NCBI GenBank assembly: GCA_938022295.1
Contig: CALIDR010000338.1
Location: 1 to 6,333, forward strand
Direction of reading: 5' to 3'
From: an uncultured Burkholderiaceae bacterium
Lineage (GTDB): Bacteria; Pseudomonadota; Gammaproteobacteria; Burkholderiales; Burkholderiaceae_C
Length of the DNA: 6,333 nucleotides
Below are positions 1 through 6,289 of this stretch, one piece after another (the first letter of the stretch is position 1; the number at the start of each line of letters is the position of its first letter). The position numbers were made by a program, and so were the translations under genes. A model generated the notes under the pieces. It ran no database searches. It was not told the origin of the DNA and saw only the letters and a program-made list of their open reading frames with translations.

Positions 1-1387
1 CGGCCGCGCCGTCGTCGGCGCGGTTGACGAGCGCGATCGAGCCGCCGAGCGCACGCACGATCTCGTCGCAGATCGCGAGCCCGAGCCCGCTGCCGGCGCG
101 GCCCTCGGCGTCGGCGCTGCTGGCGGCGAACGGCTGGAACAGGCGCTGCCGCTGCGCCTCGGTCAGGCCCGGGCCGTGGTCGTGCACCGTCAGCACCGCG
201 CTCGCGCCGTCGCGCGCGAGCGTCACCGCGAGCGGCGCGCCGGCCGGCGAGAACCTGACCGCGTTGTGCAGCAGGTTGCGCGTCAGCTCGCGCAGCGCCC
301 ACTCGTGGGCGCGCACCGGCGCCGGCGCGGCGTCGGCCGCGACGTCGAGCCCGAAGTCGAGCCCGCGCTGCGCGACGAGCGGCGACAGGTCCAGCGCCAC
401 CGCGCGCAGCGTCGCCGCCCAGTCGACGACCCCGGCGTCGCCCTGCTGGCGCAGCTGCTCGACCTTGGCCAGCGCGAGCATCTGGTTGGCGAGCGCCGTC
501 GCGCCGTCGACCGTGTGGCCGATCTCGCGCAGCGCCGCCACCGGCTCGACGTCGCCGCGCAGCGCCGACTGCACCTGTGTCTTCAGCACCGCCAGCGGCG
601 TGCGCAGCTGGTGCGAGGTGTCGCGCACGAAGCGCTTCTGGTGCGCGAGCAGGTGCGCCAGGCGCGCCATCACGCCGTTCGTCGCCTCGACGAGGGGCTG
701 CAGCTCGCGCGGCGCCGCAGCCGCGTCCAGCGGCGACAGGTCGCCGTCGTCGCGCTGCGCGAGCCGCGCGCTGAGCTCGCGCACCGGGCGCGTCGCGCGC
801 TGCACGACGAGCACGACGACGAGCGCGATCAGCGCCACCAGCGCCGCCTGGCGCCACAGCGTGTCGAGCAGCAGCTGGCGGGCGAGCGTGCGCCGCAGCT
901 CGAGCGTCTCGGCGACCTGGATCGTGGCCATGCCCTGGCCGCCGAGGCCGGCCACCGGCTGCAGCAGCACCGCCACGCGCACCGGCTCGCCGCGGTAGGT
1001 GTCGTCGTAGAAGTGCACCAGCGCGGCGTAGACGTTCTGCGCCGGCACCGGCCCCCGCCAGGGCGCGAGCTCGGGAAAGCCCGAGACCATCTCGCCGTCG
1101 AAGCCGGTCACGCGGTAGTAGATGCGGCTGCGGTTGTCGGCCTCGAACGCCTCCAGCGCCGAGTACGGCAGCGTCGCGTGCAGCCGCACGTCGGCGCCGC
1201 TGCCCACGACGTCGAGCAGCTCGCCGATCGCCTTCGCCGAGGCGAGCAGCGTGCGGTCGTAGGCGGTGTCGGCCGCCTGCAGCGCCTGGCGGTACAGCAG
1301 CACCGTGTTGCCGGCGACGAACACGAGCACCGGCAGCAGGATGCCCACCAGCAGCACGCGGCGCAGCGACAGCGGCCGGGAGCGCAT
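1..1387 (-). CDS. tctE: TctE-family sensor histidine kinase (C-terminus cut by window edge)
   Basis: Membrane sensor kinase that should autophosphorylate and pass phosphate to the neighbouring regulator TctD. The 462 visible codons read M-R-S-R-P-L at 1387 to ...V-N-R-A-D-D-G-A-A at the edge. A first membrane segment lies at about residues 10-31, followed by a periplasmic sensor region (about 32-175, matching the 2CSK_N type known in TctE) and a second membrane segment at about 180-196. The dimerisation/phosphoacceptor box is FVRDTSHQLRTPLAVL with His259. The ATPase part shows the N box (NLLHNAVRFS, Asn375), the G1 box (DHGPGL, Asp403) and the G2 box (GSGLGLAI, about 432-439). Probably only some 10-25 residues are missing. 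The ATG lies 14 bp after the tctD stop with no clear Shine-Dalgarno, which suggests translational coupling within one tctDE transcript. Family is certain from the motifs; assignment to TctE rests on the N-terminal domain type and the adjacent tctCBA genes. Confidence 0.94.
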   Translation of the reverse strand, partial: MRSRPLSLRRVLLVGILLPVLVFVAGNTVLLYRQALQAADTAYDRTLLASAKAIGELLDVVGSGADVRLHATLPYSALEAFEADNRSRIYYRVTGFDGEMVSGFPELAPWRGPVPAQNVYAALVHFYDDTYRGEPVRVAVLLQPVAGLGGQGMATIQVAETLELRRTLARQLLLDTLWRQAALVALIALVVVLVVQRATRPVRELSARLAQRDDGDLSPLDAAAAPRELQPLVEATNGVMARLAHLLAHQKRFVRDTSHQLRTPLAVLKTQVQSALRGDVEPVAALREIGHTVDGATALANQMLALAKVEQLRQQGDAGVVDWAATLRAVALDLSPLVAQRGLDFGLDVAADAAPAPVRAHEWALRELTRNLLHNAVRFSPAGAPLAVTLARDGASAVLTVHDHGPGLTEAQRQRLFQPFAASSADAEGRAGSGLGLAICDEIVRALGGSIALVNRADDGAA

Positions 1388-1401
1388 CGCCGAAGCGGCC
1401 G

Positions 1402-2073
1402 TCAGCCGGCCGCGCGCAGCAGGTAGCCCAGCCCGCGCAGCGTCACCACCTGGGCGTCGCAGCCGGCGAGCTTCCTGCGCAGCCGGTAGGCGACGACTTC
1501 GATCGCCTCGGGCTGCACGTCGTGCTGGCCGGGGAACACGAGCTCGAACAGCCGCTCCTTGGCCACCGCGTGGCCCGGCCGGGCGAGCAGCGCGCGCAGC
1601 AGCGCCGCCTCGCGCGGCGCGAGCTCGAGCACCGCGCCGTGCAGGTGGACGGCGCCGCTGGCGGCGTCGACCCGCAGGCCGCAGACCGCCGGCGCCTCGG
1701 CCGCCGCCGCCGGCTGGCCGCGGCGCACCAGCGCCCGCACGCGTGCCTCGAGCTCGTCGAGGTCGAACGGCTTGGCGAGGTAGTCGTCGGCGCCGGTGTT
1801 CAGGCCGAGCACGCGGTCGCCGACGGTGCCGCGGGCGGTGAGGATCAGCACCGGCGTGGCGAGCCCCTCGGCGCGCGCGGCGGCCAGCACCTGCAGGCCG
1901 TCGAGCCCGGGCAGACTGAGGTCGAGCAGCACGACGTCTGGCACCGCGGCACGCCAGCGGTCCAGCGCCCGCGCGCCGTCGCCGCAGGTCACGACCTGCA
2001 TGCCGCGGCGCTCGAAGCTGCGCTGCAGCGTCGCCTGCATCGCCGGGTTGTCCTCGACCAGCAGCAGCTTCAT
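1402..2073 (-). CDS. tctD: TctD-type OmpR/PhoB-family response regulator
   Basis: DNA-binding response regulator of 223 residues, the usual length for the OmpR/PhoB class. The receiver domain (about 1-115) shows the acidic pocket E7-D8, the phosphoacceptor Asp51 in VVLLDLSLPG, Thr79 (LILTA) and Lys101 (AKPFD). The winged-helix output domain fills about 128-221 and ends in the typical TLRGLGYLLR. It is transcribed divergently from tctC, the arrangement known from Salmonella tctDE/tctCBA, where the regulator activates the transporter genes. The paired kinase follows 14 bp downstream. Upstream of the ATG only GAAG (2076-2079 on the complement) resembles a ribosome site, and it is too close to be good; no obvious promoter hexamers are visible for this strand. 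Role as activator of tctCBA is inferred from context and family. Confidence 0.95.
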   Translation of the reverse strand: MKLLLVEDNPAMQATLQRSFERRGMQVVTCGDGARALDRWRAAVPDVVLLDLSLPGLDGLQVLAAARAEGLATPVLILTARGTVGDRVLGLNTGADDYLAKPFDLDELEARVRALVRRGQPAAAAEAPAVCGLRVDAASGAVHLHGAVLELAPREAALLRALLARPGHAVAKERLFELVFPGQHDVQPEAIEVVAYRLRRKLAGCDAQVVTLRGLGYLLRAAG

Positions 2074-2133
2074 GGCTTCACGTTAGCAGCACCGGTGCCG
2101 GGGCGGCGCCTCGGTGTTTGTCCGGAGGCGGCG

Positions 2134-2152
2134 GACAGCCGATTGACAGCCG
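2134..2152 (+). promoter_or_regulatory. Candidate TctD-binding direct repeat
   Basis: Two identical 8-mers GACAGCCG start at 2134 and 2145, exactly 11 bp apart, which places them on the same DNA face. OmpR/PhoB-family regulators commonly bind tandem half-sites with about one helical turn between starts, so this is a reasonable TctD site. The second copy overlaps the TTGACA at 2143-2148. The repeat is seen directly; the role is inference. Confidence 0.45.
2143..2148 (+). promoter_or_regulatory. Candidate -35 element for tctCBA
   Basis: A perfect TTGACA lies 50 bp before the tctC start codon. At the expected 16-18 bp downstream the sequence is GGCGCC-like and does not resemble TATAAT; the nearest A/T-richer stretch (CTAAAGT, 2171-2177) is 22 bp away. 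A good -35 with a poor -10 would fit a promoter needing an activator, but the hexamer could also simply be part of the regulator repeat. Confidence 0.35.
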
Positions 2153-2198
2153 GCGCGGCGACGATGGCGCCTAAAGTCACCCCGGAAGGAGACCCCCG

Positions 2199-3158
2199 AT
2201 GCGCCGCGACACGTTCCTGAAGTCCCTCGCCGCCCTGGCCGCCGCCGGCTCGCTGCCGGCGTGGGCACAGGCAGGCGTCAACCTGAAGATGATGATCCCG
2301 GCCAACCCCGGCGGCGGCTGGGACACGACGGGCCGCGCGCTCGGCAAGGCGATGCAGGAGGCCGGCGTCGTCTCGAGCGTGACGTACGAGAACAAGGGCG
2401 GCGCGGCCGGCGCGATCGGCCTGGCGCAGTTCTACAACGCCAGCCGCGGCGACCCGAACGCGCTGATGGTGATGGGCGCCGTGATGCTCGGCGGCATCAT
2501 CACCGGCAAGCCGCCGGTGTCGGTGACGCAGGTCACGCCGATCGCGCGCCTGACGAGCGAGTACAACGTGTTCGTGCTGCCGGCCAACTCGCCGTTCAAG
2601 ACGATGGCCGACGTCGTCGAACAGCTGAAGAAGGACCCCGGCAGCGTCAAGTGGGGCGGCGGCTCGCGCGGTTCGACCGAGCACATCGCGGCGGCGATGA
2701 TCGCGCGCGAGGCGGGCGTCGACGCGAGCAAGATCAACTACGTGCCGTTCCGCGGCGGCGGCGAGGCGGTGGCGGCGATCCTCGGCGGCAACGTCACCGT
2801 CGGCGGCAGCGGCTACAGCGAGTTCCAGCAGTACATCGAGGCCGGGCGGATGGTGCCGATCGCCGTCACGTCGGAGCAGCGGCTCAAGGGCATCAACGTG
2901 CCGACGCTGAAGGAGCAGGGCCTGAACGTCGTGATCGGCAACTGGCGCGGCGTCTATGGCGCCGCCGGCATCACCGAGGCGCAGGCCAAGGCGCTCGCCG
3001 ACATGGTCGTCAAGGCGACGAAGACTGCCGCCTGGGCCGAGGCGCTGGAGAAGAACGGCTGGACGCCGGCGCTGCTGACCGGCAAGGAGTTCGCCGACTT
3101 CGTCGACCGCGACTTCGCGCTGCTGCGCGCGACGATGGTCAAGGCCGGCATGGTCTGA
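2199..3158 (+). CDS. tctC: TctC/Bug-family periplasmic carboxylate-binding protein
   Basis: Extracytoplasmic solute-binding subunit of a TTT transporter, 319 residues, a normal length. Residues 1-23 form a signal peptide with a positive start (MRRDTFLKSL), an Ala/Leu-rich core and a cleavage site after A-W-A. The mature protein has the family's first signature, P-A-N-P-G-G-G-W-D-T-T-G-R (about 34-46), and the later V-P-F-R-G-G-G-E-A-V followed by G-G-N-V. These regions form the two ligand-binding loops in solved Bug proteins. The ATG at 2199 is supported by AAGGAG 7 nt upstream. It is the first gene of the operon, as expected because the binding protein is needed in excess. The RR near the start with FLK shortly after is Tat-like but spaced one residue too far, so Sec export is the safer call. 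The ligand (citrate, other di/tricarboxylate or aromatic acid) cannot be told from sequence, since Bug proteins vary widely. Confidence 0.95.
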   Translation: MRRDTFLKSLAALAAAGSLPAWAQAGVNLKMMIPANPGGGWDTTGRALGKAMQEAGVVSSVTYENKGGAAGAIGLAQFYNASRGDPNALMVMGAVMLGGIITGKPPVSVTQVTPIARLTSEYNVFVLPANSPFKTMADVVEQLKKDPGSVKWGGGSRGSTEHIAAAMIAREAGVDASKINYVPFRGGGEAVAAILGGNVTVGGSGYSEFQQYIEAGRMVPIAVTSEQRLKGINVPTLKEQGLNVVIGNWRGVYGAAGITEAQAKALADMVVKATKTAAWAEALEKNGWTPALLTGKEFADFVDRDFALLRATMVKAGMV

Positions 3159-3182
3159 CGGCGCCACACGCGCCCGTTCCTC

Positions 3183-3217
3183 CACGGGCCGCGCGCCCGG
3201 CCGCGGGCCCGGCCGTG
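3183..3217 (+). repeat. GC-rich hairpin between tctC and tctB
   Basis: An inner perfect hairpin GCCCG-GCCG-CGGGC (3195-3208) is flanked by outer arms CACGG (3183-3187) and CCGTG (3213-3217), giving a long imperfect stem in the 94-bp gap. No T-run follows, so it is not a typical intrinsic terminator. In transport operons such structures can protect the upstream binding-protein mRNA from 3' decay and give more binding protein than membrane subunits; that role here is inference. Confidence 0.5.
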
Positions 3218-3252
3218 CGCATCTTCGGTCGCCCGTGCGGAGCCCGCTGCCG

Positions 3253-3768
3253 ATGAAGACCCCGACCCTTGACTCGACGCTCGCCGAAACGCTGATCGGC
3301 GCGGGCGTGCTGCTGCTGGCGATCGGCATCGGCGCCGGCGCACTCGCGATTCCCGCCGAGGCGGGGTACGCCGGCGTCGGGCCGAACTTCCTGCCGTGGG
3401 TCGTCGCCATCGTGCTCGCGGTGTGCGGCGGCGCGCTGATCGCCGAAGCCCGCAGCGGCGGCTTTCGCGAGCGCGAGGCGCCGTCGGGCGCCGCGCACGG
3501 CGACTGGCGCGCGCTCGCCTGGGTGACCGCGGGCATCGTCGTCAACGCGACATTCATCGAGCGCATCGGCTTCGTCGCCGCCTGTGCGCTGTGCTACGCG
3601 CTCGCGGTGCGCGGGCTGCGCGGCGCCGAGGGGCGACCGGCCGGCGGCGCGGTGCGCACGCTGGCCGACGTCGGCACCGGGGTGGCGATTGCCGCGCCGG
3701 TGTTCTGGATGTTCACCCAGGTGCTGTCGGTGAACCTGCCGGGGCTGACCGGCACCGGCTGGCTCTGA
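3253..3768 (+). CDS. tctB: TctB-family small membrane subunit of TTT transporter
   Basis: Small integral membrane protein of 171 residues, typical for TctB (DUF1468-type), which partners TctA in the inner membrane. Hydrophobic segments lie at about residues 13-33, 47-65, 88-119 (probably split in two by the E-R-I-G turn) and 139-157. The pattern G-V-G-P-N-F-L-P-W after the first helix and I-G-F-V-A-A near residue 105 are family-like. I chose the ATG at 3253 because GGAG (3239-3242) stands 10 nt upstream; an in-frame GTG at 3235 would add six residues but has no better ribosome site. Its stop overlaps the Shine-Dalgarno of tctA, and tctA begins 13 bp later, so the two are probably coupled. TctB sequences are poorly conserved, so position between tctC and tctA adds strongly to the call. 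Confidence 0.92.
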   Translation: MKTPTLDSTLAETLIGAGVLLLAIGIGAGALAIPAEAGYAGVGPNFLPWVVAIVLAVCGGALIAEARSGGFREREAPSGAAHGDWRALAWVTAGIVVNATFIERIGFVAACALCYALAVRGLRGAEGRPAGGAVRTLADVGTGVAIAAPVFWMFTQVLSVNLPGLTGTGWL

Positions 3769-3781
3769 AGGCGCGCCGGCG

Positions 3782-5266
3782 ATGGACCTGTGGACGCAAC
3801 TGCTCGGCGGCTTCGCGACCGCCGCCACGCCGGTCAACCTGCTGTGGGCCTTCGTCGGCTGCGCCGTCGGCACCGCGGTGGGCGTGCTGCCCGGCCTCGG
3901 GCCGGCGGTGACGGTGGCGATGCTGCTGCCGATCACGGCGCAGGTCGAGCCCACGGCGTCGATGATCTTCTTCTGCGGCATCTACTACGGCGCGATGTAC
4001 GGCGGCTCGACGACGTCGATCCTGCTCAACACGCCGGGCGAGACGGGCACGATGGTGACCGCGCTCGAAGGCTTCAAGATGGCCAAGAACGGGCGCGCCG
4101 GCGCAGCGCTGGCCACGAGCGCGATCGGCTCGTTCGTTGCCGGCACCGTGGCCACGGTGCTGGTGACGCTGTTCGCGCCGGTGGTGGCCGAGTACGCGGT
4201 CAAGCTCGGCCCGCCGGAGTACTTCTGCCTGATGCTGCTCGCCTTCACGACGGTGAGCGCGGTGCTCGGCAAGAGCCTCCTGCGCGGGCTGACGGCGCTG
4301 TTCGTCGGCCTCGCGCTCGGGCTGGTGGGCATCGACCAGATCACGGCGCAGGTGCGCTACACCGGCGGCATCGTCGAGTTCATGGACGGCATCGAAGTCG
4401 TGCTCGTCGCGGTGGGCCTGTTCGCGGTCGGCGAGTGCCTCTACAACGCGCTGTACGAGGGCAAGAGCGTCTCGAGCCTGAACAAGATGACGAAGGTGCA
4501 CATGACGCGCGGCGAGTGGCGCCGCTCGTGGCCGGCTTGGCTGCGCGGCACCGCGATCGGCTTCCCGTTCGGCACGATTCCGGCCGGCGGCTCGGAGATC
4601 CCGACCTTCCTCAGCTACGCGACCGAGCGCAAGCTCAGCCCCCACAAGGACGAGTTCGGCACCAGCGGCGCGATCGAGGGCGTGGCCGGGCCCGAGGCGG
4701 CCAACAACTCCGCGGTGACGGCCACGCTGGTGCCGCTGCTGACGCTCGGCATTCCGACCTCGGTGACGGCGGCGATCCTGCTGAGCGCCTTGCAGAACTA
4801 TGGCATCAACGCCGGGCCGCAGCTGTTCCAGACGAGTTCGACGCTGGTGTGGGCGCTGATCGCGAGCCTGTACATCGGCAACGTGATGCTGCTGGTGCTG
4901 AACCTGCCGCTGGTGGGCCTGTGGGTCAAGCTGCTGAAGATCCCGAAGGCGCCGCTGTATGCCGGCATCCTGATCTTCGCCACGGTGGGCGTCTACGGCA
5001 TGCGGCAGAGCGCGTTCGACCTCTACCTGATGCTCGGCTTCGGGCTGCTCGGGGTCGTGATGCGGCGCTTCGACTTCCCGACCGCGCCGGTCATCGTCGG
5101 CCTCATCCTCGGGCCGCTGGCCGAGGCGCAGCTGCGCAACGCGCTGTCGATCGGCGAAGGGCGCTGGAGCATCTTCGTCGAGCGGCCGGTGTCGCTCGCG
5201 CTGCTCGTCGTCGTCGCGCTCGTGCTCGTCACGCCGCGGCTGCTGGCGTGGCGGCGGCGGGCTTGA
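3782..5266 (+). CDS. tctA: TctA-family large membrane subunit of TTT transporter
   Basis: Main transport subunit in the inner membrane, 494 residues with roughly 11-12 hydrophobic segments, full length for the family. Conserved blocks are visible: G-V-L-P-G-L-G-P (about 34-41), G-I-Y-Y-G-A-M-Y-G-G-S-T-T-S-I-L-L (66-82) followed by N-T-P-G-E (83-87), a mid-protein loop I-P-A-G-G-S-E-I-P (266-274) and the region A-N-N-S-A to L-G-I-P-T-S (308-327). With TctB it should import the TctC-bound carboxylate, most likely driven by an ion gradient as established for the family. The ATG is preceded by GAAGG (3767-3771), 10 nt upstream and overlapping the tctB stop. The mid loop has P-A-G-G where many relatives have P-G-A-G; the frame is intact and the rest is canonical. 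It is the last gene of the operon and converges with the hepT remnant. Confidence 0.96.
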   Translation: MDLWTQLLGGFATAATPVNLLWAFVGCAVGTAVGVLPGLGPAVTVAMLLPITAQVEPTASMIFFCGIYYGAMYGGSTTSILLNTPGETGTMVTALEGFKMAKNGRAGAALATSAIGSFVAGTVATVLVTLFAPVVAEYAVKLGPPEYFCLMLLAFTTVSAVLGKSLLRGLTALFVGLALGLVGIDQITAQVRYTGGIVEFMDGIEVVLVAVGLFAVGECLYNALYEGKSVSSLNKMTKVHMTRGEWRRSWPAWLRGTAIGFPFGTIPAGGSEIPTFLSYATERKLSPHKDEFGTSGAIEGVAGPEAANNSAVTATLVPLLTLGIPTSVTAAILLSALQNYGINAGPQLFQTSSTLVWALIASLYIGNVMLLVLNLPLVGLWVKLLKIPKAPLYAGILIFATVGVYGMRQSAFDLYLMLGFGLLGVVMRRFDFPTAPVIVGLILGPLAEAQLRNALSIGEGRWSIFVERPVSLALLVVVALVLVTPRLLAWRRRA

Positions 5267-5410
5267 GAGGGCCGCAGGGCCGGGCCGCACCCAGCCTGCT
5301 CCTGGCGTCAGGGAAACCGGGCGGCCCTGCGCCCCGGCGTGAACCCGGCACGAGGTGCACGAACAGTACCGGGGTCGTGGCCTCCGCGAGCTGTCGGTAC
5401 AGCATTGCTC
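5267..5410. other. Convergent intergenic region with stem-loops, possible 3' end of tct operon
   Basis: No gene is supported between the tctA stop and the hepT stop. Two competing structures can form: GGCG-T-CAGGG (5304-5313) pairs with CCCTGCGCC (5325-5333) with one bulged T and an 11-nt loop, and GCAGGGCCG (5274-5282) is the exact inverse of CGGCCCTGC (5322-5330). Neither is followed by a T-run on either strand, so an intrinsic terminator is not proven. The base composition is slightly less GC-rich than in tctA. Confidence 0.4.
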
Positions 5411-5751
5411 TCAGCGCTCGTCGAGCACCGCCTGCACCGCACTGCGCAGCGCTGGCAGTTCCTCCGTCGCCGTTTTCCAAACGGTTGTTCCCGGGTCGAT
5501 CTGAAGTAGGCGTGCACGATGCGGTGGCGCATGCCGACGGTCGCGGGCCACGGCAACCCCGGCAACAAGGCGCGGCCTTCGTCGGAGACATGGCTCGCCG
5601 CATCGTCGCCCACCTCGATCGCCCGCACGACCGCGAACAGCATCATGCGGTCGGCATCCAGGTCCGCCCGCGCACGGCCGGCGGTGAAGGACGCCGCGGC
5701 CTCGGTATCCTCGACGATGTGCAGCCGACGGACGTGATCTTCAGGCCGCAT
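5411..5751 (-). pseudogene. hepT: HepT-like HEPN toxin, apparent frameshift near C-terminus
   Basis: Remnant or frameshifted copy of the HEPN-domain ribonuclease toxin of the MntA/HepT system. The first 83 codons from the ATG at 5751 read as a clean HepT: M-R-P-E-D start, L-D-A-D-R-M-M-L-F-A (31-40), L-P-W-P (66-69) and the catalytic-type RX4HXY motif R75-H80-Y82. Directly after TAC TTC the frame is lost. Reading base 5503 twice restores ...A-Y-F-Q-I-D-P and the expected ending V-W-K-T-A-T-E-E-L-P-A-L, with a stop at 5411, giving about 113 residues, a normal HepT length. Without the correction the open frame continues to 5308 as 147 residues with an Arg/Cys-rich tail of no family resemblance. 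The start overlaps the mntA end by 11 bp, so translation is coupled. Tyr82 is the position that MntA modifies with AMP in characterised systems. Where relatives usually show G-E (near 48-50) this copy has G-D-D. Confidence 0.85.
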
Positions 5752-6051
5752 AGACCGTGTGCGCGCTTTTCAGCACCTCGTCGCGGAAGTGCCGGCTCAG
5801 ATCCTGGGCGGTCCGCAGATCCACGTTGTGCCCGAGCACCTGGCCGAGCTCGATCTCGATCTCGCTCAGCGCCAGCAGTCCCGGCACGCGCCCGGGTTCG
5901 AACTCGACCAGCAGGTCGATGTCGCTGTCCGCCCGCTGCGTGCCCCTCGATCGCGACCCGAACAAGGACAGCCGCCGGATGCCTCGTGCAGTACAGATGC
6001 GCGCGATCGCCAGGTCGTTCAGGGGGGGTCGAGCGAATCGGTCTCGGACAT
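5741..6051 (-). pseudogene. mntA: MntA-like nucleotidyltransferase antitoxin, apparent frameshift in a G7 tract
   Basis: Minimal nucleotidyltransferase of the MntA type, which in studied pairs neutralises HepT by adding AMP to a tyrosine. With one base added the protein is 103 residues, starting M-S-E-T-D-S-L-D-P-P and continuing L-N-D-L-A-I-A-R-I-C. It holds a perfect GSX10DXD motif (G32-S33, D44, D46) and a third acidic residue in V-D-L-R-T (D78), followed by D-L-S-R-H-F-R-D-E-V-L near the end. As written, the ATG at 6051 runs into a stop after ten codons because the run at 6022-6028 has seven G on the plus strand and eight would be needed. The downstream frame alone has no good start nearby; its only ATG is at 6304, in sequence that looks non-coding. 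It ends 11 bp inside hepT. Family assignment is strong; whether a functional protein is made is uncertain. Confidence 0.85.
6022..6028 (+). repeat. Seven-G homopolymer at the mntA frameshift
   Basis: Seven consecutive G on the plus strand (C on the coding strand) fall exactly where the mntA start frame and the conserved MNT-domain frame part. Such runs are prone to slippage in cells and to miscounting in sequencing, so both explanations are open. Confidence 0.8.
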
Positions 6052-6242
6052 GGCGCTTGCTCTGGCCGCTTTCGGCACCAAAGCGGTAGCCTCGGGACGG
6101 ATTGTCGTGCCAGCGGCGCCCTTCGTGCTGCGCGAACCGCCTGGAGCCGCGGCCCTCATGCCGCTCGCAGAGCTCGCGGCCTTGGCTTCGGCCCGGCGCC
6201 TGCAGCGCCTTCACGTCGCTGGCGCGACATGAGCCTTCGCCG

Positions 6243-6261
6243 CAGCGCGCAGAGCGCGCTG
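6243..6261. repeat. Perfect 8-bp hairpin
   Basis: CAGCGCGC (6243-6250) and GCGCGCTG (6254-6261) are exact inverses around an AGA loop. No T-run follows on either strand. Function unknown; it could be a terminator-like structure or part of a repeated element together with the hairpin 40 bp further right. Confidence 0.5.
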
Positions 6262-6289
6262 TCGGGCCGTCCAAGCCTGCGCAGACCGA

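Larger units (their letters stand above)
2074..2198. promoter_or_regulatory. Divergent tctD / tctC control region
   Basis: This 125-bp gap is the only place for promoters of tctDE (leftward) and tctCBA (rightward). It contains a perfect 10-bp palindrome GCACCGGTGC (2089-2098) close to the tctD start, an inverted repeat TGTCCG/CGGACA (2119-2124/2132-2137, 7-bp spacer), and a direct repeat GACAGCCG (2134-2141 and 2145-2152). A clear Shine-Dalgarno AAGGAG (2186-2191) precedes the tctC ATG by 7 nt. For the leftward direction I see no good -35/-10 pair. Confidence 0.75.

Noticed and set aside
176..1426. 416-codon open frame on the plus strand opposite tctE
   Set aside because: The complementary strand encodes all kinase boxes in order; the plus-strand product is low-complexity Arg/Ala/Val/His/Gln.
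2070..3566. 498-codon open frame on the minus strand opposite tctC and part of tctB
   Set aside because: Its translation is Arg/Ala/His-rich with no family motif, and it lies opposite two genes with clear signatures, signal peptide and ribosome sites. It is the usual antisense shadow in high-GC DNA.
3713..5290. 525-codon open frame on the minus strand opposite tctA
   Set aside because: Composition dominated by Arg, His, Glu, Gln and Ala, no motif, fully opposite a canonical TctA.
5267..5400. Possible small minus-strand gene after hepT (M-L-Y-R-Q-L-A-E-A-T-T...)
   Set aside because: It has no ribosome site or family resemblance and only continues as open sequence because of high GC; it runs into the opposite strand of the tctA end.
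6050..6232. Short plus-strand open frame starting M-A-L-A-L-A-A-F-G and ending at 6232
   Set aside because: The start overlaps the mntA start on the other strand, there is no ribosome site, and the Ala/Leu-rich product has no recognisable feature. Not enough to call a gene.
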